A stretch of DNA of 64,000 nt from positions 4,562,001 through 4,626,000 of the forward strand of contig WPIO01000003.1 in assembly GCA_009760855.2 (NCBI GenBank). Direction: 5' to 3'. The stretch is from Cristatella mucedo (taxonomy: Eukaryota; Bryozoa; Phylactolaemata; Cristatellidae). A program made the translations under genes and the position numbers. Position 1 is the stretch's first letter. Each line of letters opens with the position of its first letter. The notes beneath the pieces were generated by a model. That model was given only the letters and a program-made list of their open reading frames with translations. It was not told the DNA's origin and made no database searches. Shown here in pieces: positions 23,221-36,062 of the stretch.

Positions 23221-23675
23221 TCTACGTACTACACTTTAGTAATACACTTTTCCCGCAATACTCTAAGCTGTATTGTTGTAAGTATTTCATGAAATTGAGC
23301 ATCTTTGTTAATCATCTTATGTTAAATTTATGACTCCAAATTGCCAAGCTGAGCTGGTTGTGTATTGTGTTGTAGCATGACAAACTCGACTTATGCAATC
23401 CTATTTCACTAGTGGTCGACAGGGGCTGAGCGAGGCGAGCTCGGACCGAAGACTGGACCTGCCCGTGGACAGCCTCAGCTGCGCTCCTGCTCTCGGGCGG
23501 TGGGTTTCGGCCGGCACTCGACAGCCAACTTAGAACTGGTACGGACCAATGCCTTTCATGTATTCAGTAAAATGCGGGCTGAGCGGAAAGACAGTTGTCT
23601 TCCTTACTGTAGCAATTTTTCACAGACATATCTGCTATTCTAGCTTGAATATTTGCACACGGGATCTTTATCGTT
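23221..23675. other. Intron sequence without a recognised feature
   Basis: Gene 1 intron between the tandem duplication and the simple repeat. A GC-rich patch lies at 23.40-23.53 kb. Nothing else is supported. Confidence 0.4.
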
Positions 23676-23749
23676 GTGATCTTTAAATTTCTGATAATTC
23701 TATCTTTACTTCTCTCAACCTTAATTTCACCTAGCTCATTCTCTTTCTT

Positions 23750-23889
23750 GCTCTGTCTGTCTATCTATCTGTCTGTCCATCTGTCTATCTGTCTGTCTGT
23801 CTGTCTGTCTGTCTCCGTCTCCGCCTCCGCCTCCGCCTCCGCCTCCGTTGCCTCCGTCTCCGTCTGTCTCCGTCTGTCTGTCTGTCTGC

Positions 23890-23923
<34 letters not shown>

Positions 23924-24085
23924 ATATATATATACCAGGTATATATATATATATACCTGGTATATATATATATACCTGGTATATATATATATACCTGGTA
24001 TATATATATATACCTGGTATATATATATATATACCTGGTATATATATATATATTTATATATATATTTATATATATATATAGAGAG

Positions 24086-24132
<47 letters not shown>
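23750..24132. repeat. Compound microsatellite and TATA/CCTGG minisatellite
   Basis: In order: (CTGT)n and variants, a (CTCCGC)n-like block, more (CTGT)n, (CT)n, then repeats of about 18-21 bases in which CCTGG alternates with a TA tract, then a long (TA)n. The unit is palindromic apart from CCTGG/CCAGG. Long open frames occur on both strands purely from repeat phase. Confidence 0.95.
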
Positions 24133-24133
<1 letters not shown>

Positions 24134-24549
24134 GCCCACTTACCAACCCGATTACTACTGTCCTCTCTCTACAGCTCCATATCTGGCGGCGTTCAACCAC
24201 CTTCACAGTTATAATACTCCCATAAAACACTTAAAATATCTCTGATGATCATTGCCAAAAGACCTTAAGACAAGAGATCAAGACAAAATAAATCACCTGC
24301 ACGCCTTAAGTGCAGTGTCAGCAAGCTTGTATAGTTCTTGCCTAGTCTGATTAGGAGCCATCTAGAGTCTCTTACAGTGCTGGGCAAAATCTCATCTAGG
24401 CATGCATTTTGGAAAGAGATAAAAATACAGATGAGCTCCAGCTATTTTAAATAATCTTGCCGCACGAAGAACCGTTTTGAAGAGGAATGAGAAATATTAA
24501 TATCAAAACAAAGTAATCATATTTATACAGCATTACCGGATCAGTAAAG

Positions 24550-25320
24550 TGCATATATTTTAGGAACAATCTAATTGCCGAAGATGCAGCAACTCCAAAT
24601 GCTTGGTCATAAAATGTACAGTTTCGGCATGAATATTGCCAAACGGCAACCCCAGGGATTTTGAAAATGCTATGGTGAACCAAGTATTGTCCAACTTCTT
24701 GTTCACGTCGTCAATGCAGGGAATAGCATGCCATATGTCCGGAATGACTTCCCATCTGTAGGGAACACGTACAAAAGGCCTTGTCTCTATAAGATTGACA
24801 AACCTAGCAGCAAAGTCTGTCACCAATGTTTGGCTCCTGATTGCACAGTTCATGATATCAGCAGGCCGCGACTGGCCGAAATCGGACAGGATGTTGCCAA
24901 TACATGCACGCATTTAGATGTAGTTTCCCTGTGTAAGCTACCCGAGTTTTAGCAATGTTGTGTAGCTCAAAATTGTCAGGCTTTGCTGCGAATTGCCGTG
25001 CCGCTCTAACTAAAAGGTGACATTATAACAGAAAGTCTAGACATGTTTGCAGGTTTAGCATGAGCTATGCTGGTAGAGAATATCTGAAGCATTATGTTTT
25101 TTCATTTCAGTTACATTTGGTTTACCAGTAATTAGTGGGTTGGTTTTTATCTTCATTCGATTTGAGACAGTTTGTTGCCATCCATATTCGGATATTAAAA
25201 ATACTTGCATAAAGGGATTTGAGAGAATTTGACGTGCTGGAAGGCTGGGAGAGATTAAATCAGAGGTTAAAATGAATACCTGCATAGAGGTCAAAGTCTA
25301 GATTGTCCCTCACAATCACA
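24550..25320 (-). mobile_element. LINE-A reverse transcriptase fragment
   Basis: Minus-strand sequence aligns with LINE-A from about 27.2 to 27.8 kb, including the WMAANF-like region near 25.17 kb and the QNSAARLV region near 24.79 kb. A 117-codon open frame here is a frameshifted shadow of this domain. The left boundary is unclear. Confidence 0.7.
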
Positions 25321-25344
25321 TCTCCAAGACGTAGATTATACACT

Positions 25345-26005
25345 ATTAAATAATAATAATAATTAGCATGATAATGCGCCTCTTGAGAACTTAATCTCTG
25401 TTTAGGTGCTTTACGATTGCTGCAAAGGAATTACGATCGATTGATTAGTGGTAGCATGCTCAAGGACCGAAAGCATAACATTGTTAGGAGAGAAATGCAC
25501 AGAATCAGCCTAAAGACATGGTTAGTGGAGGCATGCACAGTGTCATCACCCAGAAGGAGGTAAAGAACGAATCACTGGGCAAAAATAAATGCTGTGATAA
25601 GAAGATGCACTTTTAGTTTTGTCATAAATGTAGTGTAGTCCGGGGATGTCTCAACGCAAGTTGGAGGTGATTTCCACGCTTTTTGGGAGCATACGAACTA
25701 AAAGCATGATCCTCAAACGATTTTAGGTTCGTATGAAGTATAGGTAAAGGATTTGACTCCGAAAAGCGCAATCTAAGATGCTTAGCCAGGTGAGTGAGAA
25801 GATCTGAGAGGAAGAATGGAGCAAAAAAATGAAGGGATCAAAAAGTGAGTGACCGAACCTTGAGGTAGATAGGTTGCTTAGTTGTGAGCAAGTGCAGGTC
25901 AGAGAGTAGTACCGTAATGTTGGTATGCAATAGCTATGTCGTACCTATGTTGGCAATGGTTCGTCAAGCACGTGGCACACAGCAGAAGTGGAATCAGTCA
26001 GTTCC
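25345..26005 (-). mobile_element. LINE-A 3' fragment
   Basis: Minus-strand match to the C-terminal region, 3' UTR and ATT tail of LINE-A. It stands head-to-head with the plus-strand LINE-A that begins about 130 bases to the right. Confidence 0.8.
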
Positions 26006-26131
26006 CGAAATTCAGCACCAAACGTGTTATTCAAGTCGTCAAGTTAATTTTGAAATCTCACAGAAACACAATGGGACTATTGCTTGCACACCACATGTAA
26101 ATGAGTTACATAAATCAGAAAAAAGAAAGAC

Positions 26132-28285
26132 TTGATACCCAGGGATGAGGCATATGAAGACTACTGTAGGTCGTACCAATCGATCCTAGCGAAGGCCAAG
26201 TCTAGCTTCTATAAATACATTGTTGAATCACAGATGCACAATCCACAAATGCTGATGTCGACAATAAACCATCTCCTCAACCATTCCCAGATTAGATCCT
26301 TACCTGATGATCCGAGTGGTGATCACGCGGATCGCTTCTCTCGATTCTTTGTGCAGAAGATAGACAAGATGAGGGAATCCATCCCTGCGATGACAACCTC
26401 CCCACTAGAATTCCTCGGTTCCTTGCTGCACCTCAACGTCTGCATTTAAGCAGGTCACTAGTGATATAGTCCTAAAGCTCGTATCTCAATCAAAGAAGAC
26501 AAAAAGTCCACTGGACCCTATTCCCACTGTACTGCTCCTACGTTGCATTGATCTGCTGCTGCCTGCTGCATAATCTGCTGCAAAACTAACATAACTAATA
26601 TGTTATTAGCCTCAGGTCATTTCCAAGCACCTTTCAAAAAAGCTGTTGCCAGGCCACTTCTCAAGAAAGCTACACTAGACCAAGAGAACTTAAGCAACTA
26701 CCGCCCAGTTTCCCTTCTACTATTCCTATCAAAGACACTGGAACGGGTCTTGGCAGACCAGCTGAACTCGTATATCGAAACCTCACACCTTGCTAGTAAG
26801 TTCCAGTCTGGCTTTAGAGCTAATCACTCCACAAAGTCAGCATTGCTTCGGGAATACAACGACCTACTTAGGAATACAGACATGGGTAGAGTGTCTCTAC
26901 TTGTTTTGCTTGATCTTTCGGCAGCTTTTGACACCATCGATCACAGAGTTCTTCTAGAGAGTCTCTCATCTCGCCTGGGCATCGCTGGCACTGCTCTGCA
27001 GTGGTTCAGGTCCTATCTCAGTGGGAGACTCCAGAGTATTGACGTGAATGGACAAAGATCATCTGAAGTCCCTCTGAAATATGGAGTACCTCAGGGCTCA
27101 GTGCTAGGTCCGGTTCTTTTCAGGGTTTATACTCTGCCTCTTGCTGATGTGATACCTAAGCACAATCTAGGCATTCACTTCTATGCGGATGACACTCAGT
27201 TGTACCTTTGCTTTGATCCCTCCCAGCCTTCGAGCACCTCAAATTCTCTAAACGCACTAGCTGCATGCATTGATGACATCCGCACATGGATGGCAGCAAA
27301 TTTTCTAAAACTTAACGATGATAAAACTAACTTACTAGTTATGGGCAAACCCAGTGTGATCCAGAGATTGGAAAGGCTGACTCTCAAAATTAGCTCTGCC
27401 AGCATATTTCCAGTTGAATCAGCTCGAAATCTAGGTGTCATATTCCACAGTGACCTCTCGTTAGACGACCATATCAGCTCCACAGTCAAATCCGCCTATT
27501 TTCAGCTTCACAACAATGTCAAAATTCGGGATTGTTTAGATAAAGATACCACATCTAAGTTGATCCATGCATTCGTGACATCTCGTCTCGACTTCTGCAA
27601 CTCACTGCTTACTGGCCTACCTGCATGTGCGAGCAGGCGATTGCAGCTGGTGCAAAACTCGGCAGCTAGACTTGTCTGTCGTGAGCGGCGCAGTTGCCAC
27701 ATTACTCCACTTGTCGCCGACCTGCACTGGCTATCAGTCAAGCAACGAATTGACTTCAAGGTTTTGTCGCTCACTTTTAGGTCCCTTCATTCTATGGCTC
27801 CAGTCTATCTTTCAGATATACTACCCCATCAGGCCAAGCATCTTACCACCCGCTTTTCGGAATCCAACAGTCTACAAATACCTCGTACAAACCCTAAATC
27901 CTTTGGAGACCGTGCATTTAGTTCGCATGCTCCCACAGCCTGGAACTCCCTCCCGACCTGAGTCAAAACATTCCCTGACCTGATCACATTTAAAAGGAAC
28001 CTAAAAACACACCTATTTAGGACAGCATTTAGTGGGTCCATGTGATTCGTCCTTGATGTGCTTATGCGTGCTGACACTGTGCATGCTGCTGCTAACCACA
28101 TTTGCATGCTGACCCTGTGCATGTCACCCCTAACCATATTATTCCTTTTGTTTGTTTTTCAAGCATGATTTTACTTACCATTCAATTGCATTTCACTTTG
28201 CAGCAAATGTAAAGCGCCTAGAGAGAGAGATTAAGTTCTCTGAGGGTGCTTTATCAAGTGAATTATTATTATATTATTATTCTTA
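26132..28285 (+). mobile_element. LINE-A, best copy (reverse transcriptase ORF)
   Basis: 5'-truncated non-LTR retrotransposon. The ORF at 26600-27961 (453 codons) holds a full reverse transcriptase: [24 protein letters not shown], motif A LLDLSAAFDTIDH, GVPQGSVLGPVLF and the catalytic FYADDTQLY at about 27179. An upstream part (26132-26449) is the endonuclease-RT linker, separated by frameshifts. A TGA at 27960 interrupts the final segment, which continues in frame to about 28043. The 3' UTR ends in TGCTTTATCAAG and ATT repeats. Motifs place it in the L2/CR1/Rex1 group of the Jockey superfamily. The endonuclease is missing, so the copy cannot move by itself. Its RT ORF is the least damaged in the window. 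Confidence 0.9.
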
Positions 28286-28289
28286 ATTA

Positions 28290-29010
28290 TTAGTACTACT
28301 ACAGCCAAATTCGCATTAAAGCGGTTAAAGGCTAAACATGTAAAGGACTGCTTCGGCTTGACTGCACAAGTATTGAAATGAAGGGAACAAGAAGCTACAA
28401 TTGCAGCGAGCCACCAGTTTTGAGTTATCTAAGATTGTAAAGAAATGCCAGCCTGCTGGGTATCTACGAGTTTGATTGGATGGGTGATCAATTTAAGCTA
28501 AGTCTCTTCGAATGCTGACACAGGTCGAAGACGTCAATTATCGCGTCTCATATTATTAACGATTCACTCCCTATTGAACGAATGCTTAACAAGAAAACAT
28601 TTAAGATTGGTCACCGAGGTTATAGCTAGGTATTACTTATGCTCGGTTCTCCACAGCTCGCTGACTTTCTTCCAGTTTAGCTAATAAGAGTACGGGACAC
28701 AACTCTTCCTAAAAGTATTGCAAGTTACCGCTACGACTTATAAAAACAATCTTTTCAGCGACAGCTAATCTATTGTCGCACGTACTTAAAATAGCGAGGT
28801 TACAATGCGATGTGGAAAACAGCTACAGGAAGGTTAGAAATGTATCATACCAAGGCAAGCTATTAATCCGGTAGAAGTATACTGGTGTCAGACTACCCTA
28901 TTATTTTAAGCTTCTTCACGTCCTCAGGTCCTAGTAAGATAAAAGTAGCTTTCTCGTTCTGCAAGCTAGAGAAAGTATCCGGTGAAATGTCGTCTTCATG
29001 AAATTTAGCT
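28290..29010. other. Intron sequence without a recognised feature
   Basis: Gene 1 intron. I see no exon with splice sites and no recognisable repeat. Confidence 0.4.
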
Positions 29011-29011
29011 G

Positions 29012-29165
29012 CCGAGCTGGTTTGGTCCAGCGGTTATGGTGCTCGCCTGGACCAAGGTCTTGCTGAGGTCATGGGCTCGAGCTCCGAGGCATATGTGAAG
29101 CTCCTGAACTGGTTTGACGTTCGCTTGAGCGTTATACAATTAATTATTCTAGTAATTTTCATATT
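29012..29165 (+). mobile_element. SINE-A copy 4
   Basis: A box TGGTCCAGCGG and B box GGGCTCGAGCTCC, followed by GTGAAG-TCCTGAA and the tail GAGCGTTATACAA, homologous to the LINE-A end. Confidence 0.8.
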
Positions 29166-29637
29166 GCCATTTTATCTAAATTTATAAACTAAGATAGTTG
29201 AGTGTGATTTTAATGTTGAAATGCTATCTAAGCTTTGAAATACTTGAGAATTTTGAGCTGGAGTTCTTTAGATCGTTGATGTCCTTCTTCAACCACTGAT
29301 GCCACTTTTCCACTAGCCACCGGCTGCGATAACATCTGGTTTTACAGCCATGGTAAAACATGGTAACTTTTTCTTGGGGAGCAGCTAGCATCAAAGCATA
29401 ATCGAACACATGGTTATGAGCAGAATTATTAGGATATTAATGAATTTTAAGCAAAGGCGAGACACTTGAGCTAATTTTGCTCCATTTTTCTTTTACTCGT
29501 AAGATGGAGCCGCCTATGCAATAAGAGCGAGATAAAACAAAAAACAGGTAAAACCTGTATTTCACTTACGCCTGTATGAATTCACTGACAGGAATGAAAT
29601 AATTTGTAGCGAACTAAATTTTTTAGGATACATGAAT

Positions 29638-30110
29638 TTATCTCCGTCTGTAACACAACAAAGCCGAAAGACTATGGGGGCCTTTGGCTGGAGAGTTCCG
29701 TATGGCGCACTCAAAGCGTAAGTTCGATAGCTACTCGGTTGCAAACTGACTTTATCGGATCCAAAAACGTGAGAAGCATAACTGAGTCCTGAGAGCAGTT
29801 GATGTAGCGAGTATCATGAAAGTAGCAGCTCCAGACGGCGGGAAAGGATGTTCCGCTGTCGGCAGCAGGAGACTAGGTTTCGTTGCTATCGTGTAGTGGA
29901 AGCATGTTCTGTAATCTATTACCTGCACAGCGAAATCGTCTTTCGCAAACGGTCTTTAGGCGGGAAGATAGAAAAGCTAACGTATTGTCCGTAGAGTGAT
30001 TGAATCCACCAGGAATCTAAAGCTGGTGCATTAGTTCAGCTAGATATGAAGACGCTAAGCAGCGGCAGGCCTTGCTGGTCAGCGTATATTGCTGCTTCTT
30101 GAGAACCATG
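29638..30110 (-). mobile_element. LINE-B 3' fragment
   Basis: Begins at the LINE-B end (TATCTCCGTCTGTAAC on the plus strand) and follows the LINE-B C-terminal region in reverse, matching 31.29-31.79 kb. It is 5'-truncated and strongly mutated. Confidence 0.75.
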
Positions 30111-31285
30111 TTTGGAATGGCAAAAATGATTTGGCACGGGAAACAAATTCACAATCTCGATATCTTTTGACATCGATGGTATCAGCGGCTAGCTTCTGTC
30201 ATCTGCGTATTCATCGTGGCACTCTACCGACCTATTTGTCTTAGTCTAATGTTATTAAATAGCGACGGGAAACAGGCTGAATTGGTTTTCAGTTCTGAAT
30301 AAATGACAGGGCCTTTCAAGAAAACATGCATTCTGATGTCTAGCGGTCAAAATGAACAAAATAAATGCTAAATCGAGGCTCGATACAGCCATCAAATAGT
30401 CAAGGCTCACAGCCAACCTGCTGTCGTTTGAGGATTATCACAGATAGCAATATGCTTTCTAGGTAACCTAAATCGGACGGTTACAGGTAATTAGTCGATT
30501 CACACTTTTATAGCCCATGATAAATAATATCAACTCGCACCAATTTTCTTGACTGCACAGGAACACACAGGCTTTGCTGAAATTGCAATTGAGTTTACAT
30601 GTTCACTCCTACAAAGTCTTCTCAAGTAAGTTATAACTGATAAGGAATTTTTAATAACATTTCTTTGGGCAATTATCTTCGCAAAAGCCGCAAGGCAATA
30701 CCAAATTATCCTGCTCGTCTTCTCTCTTCTAATTCACCACTGTCTCTTTGAAAACCGCAATAATACAATTATATTCTAACAAGCAAAATATTCCAACATT
30801 TCTTCTCGAAATTGTATCAATAGTCTTATTCATGTCTTACGCTAACCGGATGTTTTCCACCATAACATATTTTTAGCCATATCCCCGATTCTCTCAAATA
30901 CATCAGCCATGCGATTTCTCAATCTGTCTGTTGATGCTTAAATATCTTATTTTTATATATTCATGTTGAAATCTTAACAGAGTCTTTGTCTTAAAGGTCC
31001 ATGCAATCTTATCTAGAAACAAACAAACACTTCAATTTTTTACAAAATCTGGGCTACTAAACAGTATAGGAATGTAAGAATACTCTAAAAATGTTGTTCT
31101 TGTAGGAACTAAGCCTGTTGAAACCGATTTTAATCTGCTAAGTGCGACAGAATATAAGAAGAGCGAGATTGATGGTTGGGAGGAGGTTCAGAAACCGTTC
31201 CGTTTGCCTAATCTAGTTTTGCAGCAACGTAAAACCTCTGAAGATGCGACATTTTCCTATGCCAAGTAGTCATTGAAAACTGCAT
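30111..31285. other. Intron sequence without a recognised feature
   Basis: AT-rich gene 1 intron between two LINE-B copies. Weak LINE-B homology may persist for a short way past 30.1 kb; otherwise nothing is supported. Confidence 0.4.
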
Positions 31286-31286
31286 C

Positions 31287-34200
31287 GACATTTATCTCCG
31301 TTTGTAACTCCACAAAGCAGGAAAGACTACGTGGGTGTTACGCTGGAGAATTCCTTAGAGCACAGTCACAGCTTAAGCGGCTGAAGTGAAGCGGCAATGT
31401 GAATCGGTATGCATTCAGTAGCCAACATTCTATATCTCACGAAAAAAAGAGAAAGTGGGAAGCGAAGCAGAGTCGGGAGAGTAGTTTTAGAGAAAGTGAG
31501 TGGCTTGGAAGTAGCAGCTCAGGACCACCTGAAATGGTGAGCCATAGTCGGCCACAGGAGAGTAGCTGTAGCATTAGAATCGTGGAAGTGAGTTCCAAAG
31601 TCTTGGACCTGCAGAGCTAAAGCTTCTGTTTGCGAGCGGTCTTCAAGCTGAGGAATGGAGCAGTTAATTAGTTTTCCATACACTACCTCAGGGCAGGAGG
31701 AGACTGAAACTGGTTCAACTGTTCAGCTAGATACGGAGGAGAGAAGACGTGGTGGGCCTTGTTGGTCGGCCTAACGACTTTGCTCTGCACTATTTGATCA
31801 ACCAGAAGCCATCCAAGCTAATTTAGCTAAGGAAATGCCTGGTCAAACCTCTTGGACTTTGAAACTAATGTTGCAGTGATTTTCATAGCTATTAAGAGCG
31901 GATCAGATGCCTTTGTGCTTTCCGAACTAAAAGGGATTTTCCAATAATAAAGCCGAGACGTGACTATGGTGATTTAGTTGTTTGCAAGCCTCCTTGGGAA
32001 ACAGCTGCTTATCTTCGATAGGGATCGGACGTGATGGCTAGCTGTAGAAGCAGTCTTCCGAATGAAGCTTTTGAATACTAGGCAGCTGTCGGAAACAGTG
32101 CATAAATTTCGAGGACCTAGTGATGGTCGCACAGCATTAGGAGTTATTAGAAGAGCAAAGCCTTCAAATCCAGCCATACGCTTATGATTTACGTGAGCAG
32201 CAGTTCAGTTCTACCATCATTCAGTTTCCAGAAATTTTCAGGCATCCCTGATCAAATGTCGGCAAGGCAAGCACTCAATTTACCAGTTGCTGCAGCAAAT
32301 TCTGACGGGTTTGAATGACAGATACAGCTTAGTGGCTTCAACATAAAAGTGATAACATATTGCATGGGCCCTAATCAATTTTCCCAGAGGTTGAGAATAA
32401 ATGGAAAACAAAGAAGGACCGAGGTCAAAGCCTTGAATGAGTCGACAGTTGACCGGTCTCGTGGGTGAGACCTGACTCCCAAACTATACGGATTGAATAC
32501 GATCAGCCAAGTACGATTTAAACAAGGCCAACGCCCCATCCGCCCGACCGATCGTTGTGCTCAATAGTTCAAGTAAGACTTCGTGATCAATTTTGTCGAA
32601 GGCAGCTAATAGATCTAGTACAGCTGATAGGGTATCATTCCAATCACTGCTTCGTCAAAGAATGTCGTGGTAAACACGGAGGAGAGCGCTTTCGGTAGAG
32701 AGCTGCTTCTTGAACCCTTATTAAAAAAACCTGCATTTCATTCTTTTCTCATCTACGCTATCAGCTGCTTAGAGAAAATTATGTCAAATATCTTGAGCAA
32801 AAACGAAAGAAGGGAAACTGGCCGACAGTTTGCAAGGACCTCTGTATCAAATCTAGGCTTTATGTATCGTTCTAACGAGTGCCGATTTGAAATAAATGGG
32901 TACGACACATTTCTCCAAAGAAGCATTACAACTCTCGGTTAGGGCAAGGCTTAGTTGGTCAGCCAATCAAGACGAATGAGATGATGGTGTATGGTATTCA
33001 GGAGACGAACATGTTCACTACACCTTATAACGATAGCTACATCACACACAGAAACCTCGGAAAACATTTTAAGGCCACAATTGGTGATTCTACATTTACT
33101 TTACCTAGAGGGGCTTTTGTGACAGAAGGAATGTGTATACTTTTTTCAGTAAATAAAAAAGAAAACTTTGTGACTGAGCACTTAATATCTGTGGAGTCCG
33201 ACTTTTCAGCATTGGCCGGTAAATTGTTTACCGTCCTATAAATCTGCCATGGGTATGGGTGGTAGGACTTTTGTTATTTTAAGCTTCCAGGTAAAAATCG
33301 AAGACTTGATTTATATAACACCCCAATTTCTTAAAACGACGTTCAAGCTAGCGCTTAGCACGGTGCATCTTTTTAAGTTTCTTATCTAAATTGAAAGGAA
33401 CCTCCACGACTCGTACACGGATGTACATATAATGTACACGAATCAAATGAACGGGTGCATGCTTGTCAAGAGTATTCATAAGCGTCATGTTGACTGCATC
33501 AGTGAGGGTATCGAGGCTGTCGGTCGAGACCGGGTGCAGATCAAGAAGACCTGCATCACAAAGATATTTAACGAAAATTCTCAGTAAATGCTTTTTAAGT
33601 GACGTCGCTGGACAAGTTCAAAAATAATCCGCAAGTACAAGGAAGCAGGAACAGTAAATGAGAATGAAAAGTAACCCAAGAGGGTCAGTGGGCTGACCAC
33701 CAGGTGAGTGGGCAGACATCGTTAGTGATCGTAAGATCTAGGATATGGCCACCGGCTTGGGTGGTGTGATTAACGTGTTGGACTAAACCATAATTCTCCA
33801 TGCAGTCGAGAAATGAGCGGAATTGGCTGTTTTATAGGGTTTCAGATTGAATATTAAAGTCTCCAGCAATCAGTAACTGCCTGTCATAGACAAATGTTTA
33901 ATCAAGGAACTCCTAAAACTCCTCTCTAAACAAGTTTAGACAGCCAGCAGGAGGTCAGTATATCGCCACAGTCAGAGGCATTGGCACCGTTTAAGAGGCA
34001 CTGTCTGATGAAGACCTGATTGCAATGGATTCAAACGAAGGCCCATGCGAAAAACAGCACATCTAATGGCCAAAAGATTAACAAAAAACAATGCAACCTC
34101 GCTGCCACCCATGTCAGAATGCATGTACTGAAAGAATGAGAACCTGGGTGAAGTGGTCTCAGATACACAGCTACTGGAACGAGATGCCATTTAAATTTCG

Positions 34201-34830
34201 GTGTGCAGAAATTCATCTAGCTTTTCCTGTAAACCTGATTGCTGAAAAGTAAACCTTGGTTTTTAGCTAGCTGACAATTGGTAGGCTGAATTTAAGAGGA
34301 TGCACAGCAACTGTGCATTGCCAATCAAGTGGCTCTCATTCAAGTTGGCATTTAGCCTGCAGGCAGATACAGGGTCTGGGAATTTCAATGGAACTTTAGT
34401 AATGGTCGCTGGTCAACGTTTGACAACATGCTTGGCATTGTGAATGAGCTACCACCACAAAATGTGCTATTTAATGCTTTAAAATTACGAATCGTGCGTT
34501 TGATATCCGAGCTGTTGACAGGGCGAAGACAGGATACAACGAGGTTCACACCGACCCACTGAAGAAGGCCTGCTGGTAGGTATCGACCGATGGCGACATC
34601 CCACCTAATGCTAAGAAGGTTCTGTATTGTGTAGCATATCCAAGAACAGCTCATAAAAAGTCACTGCACAGATAGTAGCTGAGTACCCTGAGATATCATG
34701 AAGAAACCGGGTAAAGGTCCACACCAAGATGGAAGTCGCCCGAGTCGGCTTTCTAGCTCTGGGAGTAACATGGAAGAATGTGGTAACTGGAGACTCTTAA
34801 TGACTTGAGCCACCGGCCATCACACAGGGT
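31287..34830 (-). mobile_element. LINE-B, nearly full length, decayed
   Basis: Minus-strand element of about 3.5 kb that aligns along its whole length with the plus-strand copy at 49.04-52.60 kb. In LINE sense it runs from a 5' leader (GGTGTGGACCTTTAC near 34.72 kb), through the YLPAGLL linker and the endonuclease (VAIYWPPAGCLNLF-like sequence near 33.95 kb, FNIQ near 33.86 kb), to the reverse transcriptase (AAFDKIDHEVLL near 32.60 kb, SLGPRNL near 32.11 kb) and the tail. Several frameshifts and stops occur, and the YADD motif is lost (near 32.34 kb). It lies within the 15-kb intron of gene 1. The shared 5' end with the other copy suggests about 3.4 kb is the full element length. Confidence 0.85.
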
Positions 34831-35120
34831 TATTAAAGTAGGCTGTTCATTATTTTAAACAAGAACAAAGAATTACATTATTTCAAACAGAATAAAGTTT
34901 CGCATTAAACCGTCCGACCTAACCTTACAAATGGCCATTAGATTAAAATACTGTAACCAGCTTTTTTCCACCATTTCTTCCTCCTCGACTTTGCTATGAA
35001 CTTGAAGGAGTTGTTGCCCCCTATTTTTGCCTATTGGTAAGGTACATCACGAACAAGAATGAGGGGATACTCTTTATCTAGCAATCCTATAATGCCGATT
35101 TCAAGCTTTATTGAAACATT
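34831..35120. other. Intron sequence without a recognised feature
   Basis: Short gene 1 intron stretch between LINE-B and SINE-B. No feature seen. Confidence 0.35.
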
Positions 35121-35297
35121 GAGCTGTGACGGCATACTAGGTGAGATTGTTGCTTTTCACGACCTTGGTCCAGATCTTAAGGGTTCGAATCTTGATGTGG
35201 GAAATGTTGTATTGCCACAGCAAGTGGTGGCCATTGCAGTCAAGGCCTTTGTGTCGCCATACATAAGACACTATTAAATCAGCTAGATTTTTGTAGG
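35121..35297 (+). mobile_element. SINE-B copy 1 (diverged)
   Basis: It aligns with the copy at 51194-51370: GAGC-GTGA-GGCA-ACTAGGT head, TTGCTTT-CACGACC-TGGTCC, B-box GGGTTCGAATC, the GCCACAGCAAGTGGTGG block and the TTAAATCAGC-AG-ATTTTTG end. This is the oldest looking of the three copies. Confidence 0.8.
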
Positions 35298-35639
35298 TCC
35301 TACTTTCTAAAAAGGGCATGCAATCAGCTAACCTCTATTTTTGCAGTAACCACTGTATCCTAGTAGCTCACCTAGACATGAAAAAAGGAGATCTTGGTAG
35401 GAAGTTGAATTTTAGAATTCAAGCTTTTGATCACAATTTTTGCCATACCTTGATCAAAAATTTAATCGCGATACAGCCTCATTGATAGCTCTGGATTTCT
35501 CAACAATTAAAACAATCGCCTACCATATCCTTTGCACAACGCATCCTGAAAGCGTAAAATTACCCTTTTACGGATCGTCTGTGGAACTTTAAAGCCTGAT
35601 TTAGCCTGGAGCTCGAGACTTGGCTACTTTCGTATTACC

Positions 35640-35707
35640 ATCTAATACCCTCCCTATCCCCCTCTCTCCCCCTCTCTGCCTCAGTCTCCGTCTCCCTGTC
35701 TATCGCT

Positions 35708-35763
<56 letters not shown>

Positions 35764-36005
35764 TTCTGCCTCAGTCTCCGTCTCCCTGTCTCTCTCTAGC
35801 TCTTTCTCTCTTTCTCTCTGTATCTCTGTATATCTTCGTCTCTCTCTCTATCTCTCTCTCTCTCTCTCTCTTACTCTAGCTCTTTCTCTCTCTCTCTCTC
35901 TCCCTCTCTCTCTTTGCCTTCGTCTCTGTCTCTGTCTTTGTTTCTCCCCCATCTCACATTCTCTTTCTTACTAGCACTCTACCTCTATTTCTCAATCTCT
36001 CTCCC

Positions 36006-36038
<33 letters not shown>

Positions 36039-36062
36039 ATCTATTTCTCTCTCTGTCGCTCT
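35640..36062. repeat. (CT)n-rich microsatellite tract
   Basis: About 420 bases of CT/CTCTGT-type repeats on the plus strand. A 77-codon open frame over it is only a repeat artefact. Confidence 0.95.

Noticed and set aside
23676-24245. Open frames of 189 (plus) and 124 codons (minus)
   Set aside because: They are repeats of Ser/Val/Cys or Tyr/Ile caused by the CTGT, CTCCGC and TA microsatellites; both strands are open for the same reason.
24560-24913. 117-codon minus-strand open frame that looks protein-like
   Set aside because: Its DNA aligns with LINE-A RT C-terminal sequence in another frame, so it is a frameshifted shadow of a decayed element.
29567-29583. Possible 15-nt micro-exon with excellent acceptor and GTAAGTGAAA donor (minus)
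   Set aside because: Phase would fit, but with no duplicate copy and so few bases the sites could arise by chance. It needs transcript evidence.
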